From NCBI GenBank assembly GCA_023807065.1, contig JAJJLU010000852.1, positions 1 through 16,436 of the forward strand: 16,436 nucleotides of DNA, read 5' to 3'. The translations under genes were made by a program, and so were the position numbers. This document shows, in pieces, positions 1 through 7,948 of the stretch. Source of the DNA: Isotricha intestinalis. Taxonomy: Eukaryota > Ciliophora > Litostomatea > Vestibuliferida > Isotrichidae. Below the pieces are notes generated by a model. That model ran no database searches and was not told the DNA's origin. It was given only the letters and a program-made list of their open reading frames with translations. Every line of letters begins with the position of its first letter. Positions within the stretch are counted from its first letter, which is position 1.

Positions 1-49
1 CCCCAATCCCCAATCCCCAATCCCCAATCCCCAATCCCCAATCCCCAAT
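1..49. repeat. Telomere, seven CCCCAAT units
   Basis: Seven perfect tandem copies of the heptamer CCCCAAT begin at base 1 and stop abruptly at base 49. The complementary strand is a G-rich ATTGGGG repeat ending at the chromosome terminus, the usual polarity of a eukaryotic telomere. The unit is one base longer than the Tetrahymena-type CCCCAA. Terminal position, C-rich strand 5' outward and unique sequence straight after it make a telomere the only reasonable reading. Confidence 0.95.
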
Positions 50-132
50 CTACATCAATTTTTATTTTATAATTTCTTTTCTAGGAAAAATAATAAATAT
101 TAAAAAAAATTTTTTAAAAACTATATTCAATA
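50..132. promoter_or_regulatory. Minimal subtelomere and 5' leader of the first gene
   Basis: Only 83 AT-rich bases separate the telomere from the first ATG, so promoter and 5' UTR of the WD40 gene must fit here. I see no subtelomeric repeat. Such tight spacing is typical of ciliate macronuclear chromosomes. No individual promoter element can be named. Confidence 0.5.
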
Positions 133-1188
133 ATGATAAATACTTTAGAAAAGCCAAAAAGTATATCTAAAAAATCTCAAATAACTGAAAAAAAAATAAT
201 CATAAATGTAAATCCAATATCAAAAAATGGAATAAAACAAAAAGAAAAAAATCTATCAACAAATACTTCAAATAAAATATCAATGAATATAAAAGATTAT
301 TCAAAATTATCGAGTTTTAAATCAATATCTGATAGTATAAGACCAGTATATTATATATGTGCTTTACAAGATGATAGACTTGCAACGTGTTCATTTGATC
401 ATTCAATTAAAATATATGATAATGTAAAATATAAACTTCAACAAAAAATAAAATGTCATAAAAGTCATGTAGTATATATTACTCAATTATTTGATGGAAG
501 ATTATTATCTTGTTCAAGAGATTGTACAATGAAATTAATAAAATTAACTTCTGATAATTCATATAAAGTAGAACAAACATTAAATAATTATTCGAATGAA
601 GTTATTAAAGTTATTCAATTAGATAATTCTAAAATAATTTCTTGTTCAGTAGACCCTATAATTAAAATATTTGATTTAGTAAAATTAACAAATAAATTTC
701 AATTGGAAAATAATTTAATATTATATACTAATAAAGTAGATTCAATTCTTGATTTAAAAGGTGTTAAAGAATTAATTTCTGCTTCTCATAAAGAAAAATT
801 AGTTGTTTTTTGGAAATTAAATACTTATGAAAAAATATGTAGTTTAAATATTCAATGTTGGGAAAGACCTTGTGTTTTATATGAATTAAATAATAATTTT
901 GCTGCAATAGGTGGAAATGGAATATATATTATTCAATTAAAAAATCATAATATTACTAATGTTTTACAATCAAATTTAACAGAATATTTTTATATGCTTA
1001 ATGATAAAAGCTTTTTAACTATTGAAAGTTATTATTCTTTAAGACATTATAAAGTAGACAAAAAACGAGTTATTTTAATTGGAGAAATAAAAGAAGCTCA
1101 TAAAAAATGTATATATTCTATATGCCAATTCAAAAATGGAATTATTGCAACTGCTGATTTTGGAGGTTTAATTAAATTATGGAATTAA
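133..1188 (+). CDS. WD40-repeat beta-propeller protein
   Basis: This 351-residue protein has a low-complexity, Lys/Ser/Asn-rich first 60 residues followed by about seven degenerate WD40 blades, roughly at residues 70-96, 108-137, 150-182, 198-228, 243-270, 280-307 and 323-351. Typical blade endings are visible: SIKIYD, CTMKLIKL, IIKIFDL, LVVFWKL and the C-terminal LIKLWN. Each is preceded by a turn such as DDRLATCS, DGRLLSCS or NSKIISCS. WD40 propellers are protein-interaction scaffolds; nothing here shows a specific complex. The start is the first ATG after the telomere, in an A-rich context. It ends in TAA and faces the next gene tail to tail. It is the chromosome-end gene. Function beyond scaffold is unknown. 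Confidence 0.85.
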   Translation: MINTLEKPKSISKKSQITEKKIIINVNPISKNGIKQKEKNLSTNTSNKISMNIKDYSKLSSFKSISDSIRPVYYICALQDDRLATCSFDHSIKIYDNVKYKLQQKIKCHKSHVVYITQLFDGRLLSCSRDCTMKLIKLTSDNSYKVEQTLNNYSNEVIKVIQLDNSKIISCSVDPIIKIFDLVKLTNKFQLENNLILYTNKVDSILDLKGVKELISASHKEKLVVFWKLNTYEKICSLNIQCWERPCVLYELNNNFAAIGGNGIYIIQLKNHNITNVLQSNLTEYFYMLNDKSFLTIESYYSLRHYKVDKKRVILIGEIKEAHKKCIYSICQFKNGIIATADFGGLIKLWN

Positions 1189-1292
1189 TTATTATATTTA
1201 ATTATATAATATATTTTTTAATATATTATTCGAATATAATTTTATTTGATATAATTATTCATTTACAAAAATTACTTTTTTGTTTTATATTT

Positions 1293-1898
1293 TTACTCAT
1301 TATAATTTAATTCATTTTTTTTTTGGATTTTTTTAATTTTTCTTTTATGAAAAGTTTCCAAAGGTATTTCATAATGTTTAATAGGAGAAATCCTTTTGTT
1401 TGGTTTAGGAGAATTTAAATAATCTAATCTTTTTAAAATACATTTAGGAGCAAAATGACAAATTTTTTCTTCAAATATTTTCCATCTCGTTTTACTTCTT
1501 GCAAATTTTAAACTTTTTAAATCATCCAAAATTTTTTGATTGTTTCTTTTAAATTCATCACAACTTTCTTTACTAAAATTTATTACTGCTAAACCTAATA
1601 ATTTATTTTGATATTTATCAATACTCCAATTTTTATAAAATACAACGCTATTATTTGATTTTAAAGCATTAAATTTTTCTTTATATGAATTTTTAATGTT
1701 GTACACACTTTTTAATGGGGATTTTAAATTCATTGATTTATTTTTTTTATCATTTATCTTTGTTTTTATTCTCTTTAATTTTTTCTTAAAAATATCTTCT
1801 TTTGAGCTGTTTTTAACCAAAGGCAAAATTATTGGAGAAGAATTTCTAGGAGTGAAAAATTTAATTTTATTCTTTATATTACCATTACTTCTCCTCAT
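1293..1898 (-). CDS. Unrecognised basic protein (201 aa)
   Basis: This is an intact 201-codon frame with ATG at 1898 and TAA stop, convergent with the WD40 gene. The product is strongly basic and Lys/Asn/Ser-rich, with Ser-Pro and Thr-Pro sites (TPRNSSP near the N terminus, SPKPNKRISP near the C terminus). The more complex middle (NWSIDKYQNKLLGLAVINF, RSKTRWKIFEEKICHFAPK) is unlikely to be random. No membrane segment or known domain is visible. The Pro-directed phosphosite-like motifs fit a cytoskeleton-associated protein, but that is a guess. Overlapping frames on the other strand are F/L-rich shadows. Confidence 0.65.
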   Translation of the reverse strand: MRRSNGNIKNKIKFFTPRNSSPIILPLVKNSSKEDIFKKKLKRIKTKINDKKNKSMNLKSPLKSVYNIKNSYKEKFNALKSNNSVVFYKNWSIDKYQNKLLGLAVINFSKESCDEFKRNNQKILDDLKSLKFARSKTRWKIFEEKICHFAPKCILKRLDYLNSPKPNKRISPIKHYEIPLETFHKRKIKKIQKKNELNYNE

Positions 1899-1936
1899 TT
1901 AATAATAATTTTTGTATAAAATAATTTTGAATTTAG

Positions 1937-1964
1937 ATAATAATAATATTAATATTATTATTAT
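1937..1964. repeat. Perfect 28-bp AT palindrome
   Basis: Two 14-base arms meet at 1950/1951 and are exact reverse complements (ATAATAATAATATT and its complement). It lies between the unknown 201-aa gene, which starts leftward at 1898, and the small rightward frame at 2023, where a divergent promoter would sit. It is built of ATA/TAT units, so it may be simple low-complexity sequence able to extrude as a cruciform. Confidence 0.6.
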
Positions 1965-2022
1965 TTTTTAATTATATAATTTTGGAATTGAAAAGGAATA
2001 AAAAAGTAAATTAAAAAATTAA

Positions 2023-2367
2023 ATGATTAAAAGGAAAATAATATCTAATATTTCTTCTTCTAGAATAGGATTTAAAAATTTGTTTATTATTCTAAGATTA
2101 TATTATTCAGAAAGGGAGATTATTTCAATTAAGGAGATAAGCATTAAAATTTTTATTGCTTTTGTAAACTTTAAATTAATTGGAAGGATTGATAAAGATA
2201 AATCAAAAAATATTTATTTTAATGATATTAAAAATTTTTATAGAAGGTTTTTTTGTACAGTTAATTTGAAAATAATTTTTAATTTATTTAAGAATCATTT
2301 AATTAGTATTTATAGTATAATTTTAATATTAAGGTTTTTTAAATATCTTTTTGAGTTATATTTATAA
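2023..2367 (+). CDS. Doubtful small hydrophobic ORF (114 aa)
   Basis: A 114-codon frame fills the gap between two leftward genes and ends in TAA eight bases before the stop of the convergent START-like gene. In DNA this AT-rich a stop-free run of 114 codons is unlikely by chance, and no better frame exists on the other strand. The product is Ile/Phe/Leu-rich with a hydrophobic C terminus (HLISIYSIILILRFFKYLF) that could be one membrane helix. No family is recognised. The F/I richness also resembles an antisense shadow, so it could equally be a remnant of a longer gene. Confidence 0.4.
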   Translation: MIKRKIISNISSSRIGFKNLFIILRLYYSEREIISIKEISIKIFIAFVNFKLIGRIDKDKSKNIYFNDIKNFYRRFFCTVNLKIIFNLFKNHLISIYSIILILRFFKYLFELYL

Positions 2368-2375
2368 AAAGTTTT

Positions 2376-3353
2376 TTAATTAAAAGAATTTTCATAAATT
2401 AAACAAATGCTTTTCAAATTATCAACTATCTTATTTGAAAAACTCATACAATTTTTAAAAGTATCTTGCTGAATAGGATATTCAAATATTGATTTTATAG
2501 AAAAAAATGTTTTATCTTGTGTTATTTTCCTAATAAAAAAAGTCAAATGACATTTTAAAATTTCTTTTTTTTTTCCAACATAATTATCATTCATATTAGT
2601 GATTAAAAAAGAAAGAATACTTTGTGTTTTTAATAATTGAGTTTTACAAACTTTAAATTTTAATTCAGATGGAAAATTATATTTATTATTAGATTTTAAT
2701 TTGATCAAAAAATCTTGTTCTTCATTGAAAATTCCATTATCTTCTTCTTCATAATCATTATTAATTTTTTCAATAGATCTAATATTAGGAAAAAAAACTT
2801 TAAATGTTTTATAATGACAACAAATGTTTTTTACAAATTCATAATTATTTCTAAAAACTATTCCACTATTATAAAAAGTATTTTGATTATTCATTTCAAT
2901 AGATTTATTTAATATTAAAAAATTATTCATAGTATCTTTCCTACATGTTTGAATGACAAATTTATTCATTTCAAATTTAGGAAAAATATTTTCAATGATT
3001 AAATTACTTTCATTATCATTAATAGGATTTAATGTAACAATAAAGTGAAATTCCATAAACTTAGGTGAAGTTTTATATATGTTATAATCAATTTTTAGAA
3101 AATAATCTGTTTCAATTACTTCATCTATTTTCATATATATATTTATAAATTTCTTATACCTAAAAAAAAACCAAGTATCTTTTTCAAAAGTTGTTTCTCC
3201 TTTTAATATTATTGGTTCTGATAAGATTTTTGATTGAATAAAATTCATTAAATTACCTATTGTTTGTATATTTCTTATTATTGGAAATAATATTTCAAAA
3301 GGGTAATTAAATTTAAATCTATGTACTAATTTTATTTGATTTTTAAATCCCAT
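2376..3353 (-). CDS. Tandem START-like (SRPBCC-fold) domain protein
   Basis: This 325-residue protein looks like two copies of a START/Bet v1-like helix-grip domain, at about residues 8-150 and 165-325. The first half opens with HRFKFNYPFEILFPIIRN, continues with beta-strand-like stretches (WFFFRYKKFINIYMKIDEV, YFLKIDYNIY, MEFHFIVTLNPINDNESNL) and ends in a helix. The second half repeats this order: NYEFVKNICCHYKTFKVFF, then strands, then a C-terminal helix (FSNKIVDNLKSICLIYE). SRPBCC proteins bind hydrophobic ligands such as lipids in an internal cavity. The fold call rests on secondary-structure pattern and repetition, not on a signature motif. There is no signal peptide. Stop is TAA; the start ATG is the first in frame. 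Confidence 0.5.
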   Translation of the reverse strand: MGFKNQIKLVHRFKFNYPFEILFPIIRNIQTIGNLMNFIQSKILSEPIILKGETTFEKDTWFFFRYKKFINIYMKIDEVIETDYFLKIDYNIYKTSPKFMEFHFIVTLNPINDNESNLIIENIFPKFEMNKFVIQTCRKDTMNNFLILNKSIEMNNQNTFYNSGIVFRNNYEFVKNICCHYKTFKVFFPNIRSIEKINNDYEEEDNGIFNEEQDFLIKLKSNNKYNFPSELKFKVCKTQLLKTQSILSFLITNMNDNYVGKKKEILKCHLTFFIRKITQDKTFFSIKSIFEYPIQQDTFKNCMSFSNKIVDNLKSICLIYENSFN

Positions 3354-3584
3354 TTATTATAATTATTGTTATTTCTTTTTAAAAATATTAAAGATTATTA
3401 TTTTTTACATGATTAATATAAAAAAATATATGAATAAAAATTTATAAATTTTATTTTATAAAAAATTTGAAAAAAACACAATAAAAAAACATAAAAAAAA
3501 TAAATAAAAAAGAAAAAATTAATTTCCTTTTCAATTAAATTCATTTAATTTAATGAAAAAAAATCAAATTAAATATAAAAAAAC

Positions 3585-3920
3585 TCAAAGTAATTTCCTT
3601 CTAGGAACAACAGCTCTTTTTAATTCTTTTTTTTCATTTTTTTCATTTTTTCCAATAACTTTTAAAAAAACATTTTCTTCTCTAAAATGATTTCTAAATT
3701 TTCTAGGAATATCTTTTAAATATTTCATCCTTCCAGTTCCTTGTCCTCTTCTTCCTCTAACTTTACAATTAACTCCATCATAATGTCTCATTTTCTTTCT
3801 TGGAAAACCACATGAACCACATATTTTATTTTGTCTATGAAATGCTCTTCTACCACATCTTCTACAAAATGTATGAGTCTTGACATGTCTTGGTCCTTGA
3901 GATGTTGTTCCTTTTGTCAT
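3585..3920 (-). CDS. RPL37: 60S ribosomal protein eL37
   Basis: This is a structural protein of the large ribosomal subunit that binds 25/28S rRNA. The 111-residue product starts MTKGTTSQGPRHVKTHTFCR, the characteristic eL37 N terminus. It carries the C4 zinc site Cys19, Cys22, Cys34, Cys37 (CRRCG...CGSCG), followed by the family motif RRGQGTGRMKYLK and RKFRNHFRE. The usual length is about 90-97 residues; the extra here is a Lys/Glu-rich C-terminal tail (IGKNEKNEKKELKRAVVPRR). The frame closes with TGA, which supports TGA as a genuine stop in this genome. GC content is well above that of the neighbours, as expected for a conserved, highly expressed gene. No intron is needed. Confidence 0.96.
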   Translation of the reverse strand: MTKGTTSQGPRHVKTHTFCRRCGRRAFHRQNKICGSCGFPRKKMRHYDGVNCKVRGRRGQGTGRMKYLKDIPRKFRNHFREENVFLKVIGKNEKNEKKELKRAVVPRRKLL

Positions 3921-4431
3921 TTTTAGATATTTAAATGAATTATTTTATTTTTTTAATTTTTATTTTTTATATTAAATTTAATATTTTTTATTGAGAATGA
4001 GATTAAACTTATTGTAAATTTAGATTAGTATTGAAATTAGTGATTTGTTTATTTATTATTTTTTGATTAATTAATTTTAATTTTTGAAGGAGAATTTTTT
4101 AAATGATTATTCCTGTGGGTTTATTTAATATTCAATCATATAAATATATGTAATTAAATAAAATTAAGTTATTTTCTTATTTTCAATTTTTTTATTATTC
4201 ACTGTAATTTGAAAAAAAGTTAAATGAACATAATTTTGATATTCACTTTACAATCAATCTTATTTAATTGATTCAATATTATAGAAATATCATTTCATTT
4301 ATATTTTTTTCAAATAACAAAAACTTAAATAAATAAATAATAAAATTAATATAAAATCCTTCATCCATTTTTTAAATTTAAAAAATTAGAAAAAAATATA
4401 TCAAAAAAAAAATACTAAAAAAATAAAAAAA
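3921..4431. promoter_or_regulatory. Divergent intergenic region between eL37 and the hydrolase
   Basis: These 511 AT-rich bases separate the leftward eL37 gene from the rightward hydrolase, so they should contain both promoters. All three frames on each strand are cut by frequent stops; the longest coding-like bit near 4100-4155 is only about 16 codons. I see no RNA gene or repeat. The hydrolase start is preceded by an A-run, the context common to starts in this window. Confidence 0.4.
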
Positions 4432-5343
4432 ATGGATTTAGACTGGATAATCTTCCCAGCACCTGACCCATCATATTCTCCTGATAAAATGAAAGTTGGT
4501 GATTTAATCTTCATTCCTAAAAAAACTTATCCAGAATTCCCATCTCTCCACCCTTCAACATCTTTAACAAATTTTATCCCATGTCTTCTTCTTCGTGCAA
4601 CAACGAATTCCCTTTGCCCAAAATATGCCATATTTTTCCATGGAAATGCAGAAGACATAAACTTAGCCTATGAGATGTTATCTCACATTCGATTTACTCT
4701 CTCAATAAACGTGATAGCCCCTGAATTCCCAGGATATGGAATTTATTCAGGTTACCCTACAGAAGATCAAATATATTCTGATTCCTTATCTGTATACGAT
4801 TACATGGTAAACACCATGAAGATATCTCAAAATAACATTATTGTCTTTGGTAGATCACTCGGCACTGCAGTGGCAACATATCTAGCATCACAGAGAATGA
4901 ATACTGCATTAGTTCTTATTTCTCCTCCTTTGAGTATTAGGTATGTTGTACGAGATATGCTTGGGAAGTTTGTTTCCTATGCTGTAAGGGATAGGTTCAT
5001 GAATTATAAAATGATTGAAAATGTCACTTGCCCTATTTTAATCATTCATGGACAAAGCGATAGTCTCATTAAGTATTATCATGCTACTGAATTGTATAAT
5101 AGAAGTAAAGCCCCTTGTGAATTAATTTTACCTGAAAATATGGATCATAATGAATTTGACTTTTTTCATGAGTTTAGTGAACCATTACTTGATTTTATTT
5201 CCAGAAATGCTATTTTTGCTTACACTGAAAATTGTAATCCTGAATTTAGTGGGGAGTTGTTTAAAGTTCCAGAGGAATTTAAAAGTCCTCCTAAAAATTG
5301 GAACTGTTTAACTGCACTTTTAAAAAAGTTTAGCTTGAATTAA
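4432..5343 (+). CDS. ABHD17-like alpha/beta hydrolase (putative protein depalmitoylase)
   Basis: This is a 303-residue serine hydrolase of the ABHD17/BEM46-like group, whose animal members remove palmitate from membrane proteins. Visible features are the oxyanion-loop motif FFHGNAED (HGN at 70-72), the GYGIYSG segment at 101-107, the nucleophile elbow GRSLG (140-144, Ser142), the acid in HGQSD (Asp210) and the catalytic His239 in MDHNEFDFF. All triad residues are present, so an active enzyme is expected. The Cys-rich palmitoylated N terminus of animal ABHD17 is absent, so membrane targeting may differ. The substrate is inferred from the family only. By hand count some 60-base rows of the 5' half reach about 42% GC, against about 13% in a row of the next gene. 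Confidence 0.88.
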   Translation: MDLDWIIFPAPDPSYSPDKMKVGDLIFIPKKTYPEFPSLHPSTSLTNFIPCLLLRATTNSLCPKYAIFFHGNAEDINLAYEMLSHIRFTLSINVIAPEFPGYGIYSGYPTEDQIYSDSLSVYDYMVNTMKISQNNIIVFGRSLGTAVATYLASQRMNTALVLISPPLSIRYVVRDMLGKFVSYAVRDRFMNYKMIENVTCPILIIHGQSDSLIKYYHATELYNRSKAPCELILPENMDHNEFDFFHEFSEPLLDFISRNAIFAYTENCNPEFSGELFKVPEEFKSPPKNWNCLTALLKKFSLN

Positions 5344-5384
5344 TGGTAAATAAATTTTTTTTGTTATATATATTTTCTTTTAAA

Positions 5385-5699
5385 ATGTTAATATTTTTTA
5401 AATTAATATTCAATGAAACCATTAAAGATATGTCTAAATATCATATATTGAGAAATTGATGTGATAAAGAAAAATATCTTCTAACTATAGATTATGGTCA
5501 TCAAAACACAGAATTATTTACTCGAAATATAGGAATATATTGAGAAATTATAAAATGAAACACATATTAATATACAATCAATTTTCTAATTTATTTATTA
5601 TATAAATCAATAAAAATTATAGGATGTGCTCCTATAATCATAAATTATAGAAAATTTAATTATTTACAATTGATTTTTTCAAAAACTTTCCTTTTATAA
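5385..5699 (+). pseudogene. Eroded reading frame with in-frame TGA codons, unrecognised
   Basis: From an ATG at 5385 one frame runs 104 codons to TAA at 5697. It is interrupted only by TGA at 5457, 5541 and 5556 and TAA at 5568. The intervening text has coding-like complexity, for example KEKYLLTIDYGHQNTELFTR and IIGCAPIIINYRKFNYLQ. In DNA this AT-rich, six or more TAA/TAG codons would be expected by chance; one is seen. Three of four stops sit where Trp would read well. It may be a decayed gene (TGG to TGA) or an insert from a genome reading TGA as Trp. No family is recognised. The gene lies 41 bases past the hydrolase stop. Confidence 0.4.
5616..5638. repeat. 9-bp stem, 5-nt loop hairpin
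   Basis: ATTATAGGA and TCCTATAAT are perfect inverted repeats around the loop TGTGC. It is one of the few inverted repeats here containing G-C pairs. It lies within the eroded frame at 5385-5699. No U-tract follows immediately, and intrinsic terminators are not expected in a eukaryote, so its meaning is unclear. Confidence 0.5.
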
Positions 5700-6035
5700 A
5701 AAATTGAAAAAACAATAATTATTTTTTAATTAATCTCTTTTTTATTAATAAATATAAAACTTTACAAATAGAATTATTAATCTATAAATTTTTAACATCA
5801 ATAGTTAAATAATTTTTTTTTGACATATAAAAATTGTTATTTAAATAAAAATTACTTGTCAAATGAATTAATTTTTCCTAAAAAACCTAATAAATCATCT
5901 TAAAATAAATAATTATAAATTTAATTTTTGTAATATTTGGATAAAAGAAAAAAATGAAAAATTTTATAATAAATAAATTTCTAAATAAAAATTTCAAATT
6001 ATTTAATTTTATGAATAAAAAGAGAAAAAAAATAA
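5700..6035. promoter_or_regulatory. Intergenic region upstream of the 595-aa gene
   Basis: These 336 bases of very AT-rich sequence have frequent stops in all frames and no recognisable RNA or repeat. They precede the rightward gene at 6036 and must hold its promoter; the last 20 bases before the ATG are A-rich. Confidence 0.35.
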
Positions 6036-7823
6036 ATGAGTACATCACCGAAAAAATTATATGATTCATTAGGAATGTTAAGTGTAGCAATGGCAATGTC
6101 TCATTTAAAAGATAACATTCCAAAATTAAAAACAGAAATAGAAAAAGAAGATTTAGAAAAGAAAAAAGAAACAATTAAAAAAGAAGAAGAAAAAAAAAGT
6201 TTATCTGAAGAAAAGAGTTTTGATAGTAATGATTTAATAACAAATTCATCAAAAAAATCAAATATTTCCATATTAAGTAAATCTAAAAATTCTAATTTTA
6301 ATCTCAATGATAATTTCATAATTGAAAAAAGTAAAAGTATTTATACAATTAATGATAATATTGAAATTATTTATTCTTCTGAAAATATTAGTTTAAATCA
6401 AAGAAAAAAATTAGATTTTTATAGTAAATCTTTAGTTAAAAAACATATTATTGAAAATCAAATAGAAAAAAAAAGAAAAAACATTGAAAAAATTGAAAAA
6501 GAAAATTTAACGTATAAACCTAATGTAAATAAATTATCTGAAAAGATTATTAAAGATAAATTTAATAATAAATATATTCCTATTAATGAAAGGTGTATTC
6601 ATTTGAATAATTTAAAACAAACTCAATATATGATAAATGAGAAAAAAAAGAATTTAGATGTTTATAAATTACAAAAAGGAAAAAGTAAAATGAATAATTA
6701 TCAAATTAATAATTTTATTTCTAAACAATTTGAATGGAAAGAACAAATTGATGATAAAATATTAGGATTACAAATAATAAAAAAAGTAAAAAGTGAAGAA
6801 AGAATAAATAATATAATAAATGAAAAAAAGAAAAAAAGTTTAAGTTTAATAACAGAAAAATTAGCCAATGAAAAAATAGAAAATTTCTGTAAAAAATATA
6901 ATATAAAAAGAAATGAAATATATGAAAGATTATATAAAGAAGGAATAACAAAAGAAAAAGACAATAAGAAATTAAAAGAAAAATATAAAAATTCTTTTAA
7001 GCCTTATATAAATAAATTTAATAAATTAAGAAATAATAATGTAATTAAAGGAAAAAAATTAAAGCAATCAAAAAGTGATATAAGTTTAATAGAAAAAAAA
7101 ATGATAGATGTAAATAAAAGCTCAAAAAAACATTATACAAAAGCAAATTCAATTGTGTTCAAAAAATCTTCAAAAAATCTTTCAAAAAGTGCTTCATTAA
7201 ATGATAATGATAAAAAAGATTATGAAATTGAAGTTACAGAAGAAAATGAAAATAATAAAATAAATAGTTTGAAACCTTTAAATTATAGAAATGAAATAAG
7301 AAAAAATAATAAATTTAATTATGATACTAATCATTCGACAGGATTAACAAATAATAATAATAATATAAATATTATTGATTCAAATTCAAAAAGAGAAAAA
7401 AATCAAATATTAAAATTTAAAGAATCAAATAATTTAACTATTCAAAATTTAAATAAAACAAAGGAAGAAAATAATGAATCAAATTATCAAAATAACAATA
7501 ATAATAAAAACAACATTAAAACTTTAATGACAATGGATTTTAATTTTATTGAAGACCAAAAAAATTTTGAAGAAAGTGAAAATAAATATGAATTAACTTC
7601 CATTTTAAAAAATTCAATTAATAAAGATTTTAATGATAGTGAACAACCTTCTTGGATAAATCAACTTATTGAAGTTTCAAATGAAAAAATTACAAATAAA
7701 GTTGATTTAAAAAATAAATTATATAATATAAATATTAGAAATTCTTCTTCTACAAAAGAAAATAAACCTTTTATTGTTGATGGAAAAAATAGTATTTTTT
7801 CACAATTTTTTATTAAAAAATAA
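6036..7823 (+). CDS. Basic coiled-coil protein with cytoskeletal-type YKPxVN/FKPxIN repeats
   Basis: This 595-residue protein is Lys/Glu/Asn-rich and largely helical. After a short N terminus (MSTSPKKLYDSLGMLSVAMA) come charged coiled-coil-like stretches (about 30-60 and 140-160). Two related motifs follow: LTYKPNVNKLSEKI at 158-171 with INERC at 183, and IYERLYKEGITK at 295-306 with FKPYINKFNKL at 321-331. A pattern of the form T/S-F-x-P-x-I-N with ERLY is common in ciliate and flagellate proteins linked to axonemes and basal bodies; that link is from memory and is inference. The C-terminal half is Asn/Ser-rich and low in complexity (about 430-500) with phosphosite-like KSxS clusters. No enzyme domain is visible. 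It ends in TAA, convergent with gene A. Confidence 0.75.
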   Translation: MSTSPKKLYDSLGMLSVAMAMSHLKDNIPKLKTEIEKEDLEKKKETIKKEEEKKSLSEEKSFDSNDLITNSSKKSNISILSKSKNSNFNLNDNFIIEKSKSIYTINDNIEIIYSSENISLNQRKKLDFYSKSLVKKHIIENQIEKKRKNIEKIEKENLTYKPNVNKLSEKIIKDKFNNKYIPINERCIHLNNLKQTQYMINEKKKNLDVYKLQKGKSKMNNYQINNFISKQFEWKEQIDDKILGLQIIKKVKSEERINNIINEKKKKSLSLITEKLANEKIENFCKKYNIKRNEIYERLYKEGITKEKDNKKLKEKYKNSFKPYINKFNKLRNNNVIKGKKLKQSKSDISLIEKKMIDVNKSSKKHYTKANSIVFKKSSKNLSKSASLNDNDKKDYEIEVTEENENNKINSLKPLNYRNEIRKNNKFNYDTNHSTGLTNNNNNINIIDSNSKREKNQILKFKESNNLTIQNLNKTKEENNESNYQNNNNNKNNIKTLMTMDFNFIEDQKNFEESENKYELTSILKNSINKDFNDSEQPSWINQLIEVSNEKITNKVDLKNKLYNINIRNSSSTKENKPFIVDGKNSIFSQFFIKK

Positions 7824-7948
7824 TTTTATTTATTATTTAGTAATTATAATTAATTAAGAAAATTTTTTTTCAGTTTTTTACTTTTAATTTAAACCAAAAA
7901 TTAAAATTACGAAATATATAAAAAAAAATATCAAATCATAGTAATATT

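Noticed and set aside
1696..1902. Hydrophobic + strand frame opposite the 201-aa gene
   Set aside because: F/L-rich antisense shadow of a Lys/Asn-rich coding strand.
5887..6319. Minus-strand hydrophobic frames at 5887-6174 and 6101-6319
   Set aside because: They are antisense shadows of the start of the 595-aa gene and of A-rich leader DNA.
6701..6964. Minus-strand F/L/S-rich frames within the 595-aa gene
   Set aside because: Shadows of a Lys/Glu-rich coding region; no independent start context or conserved motif.
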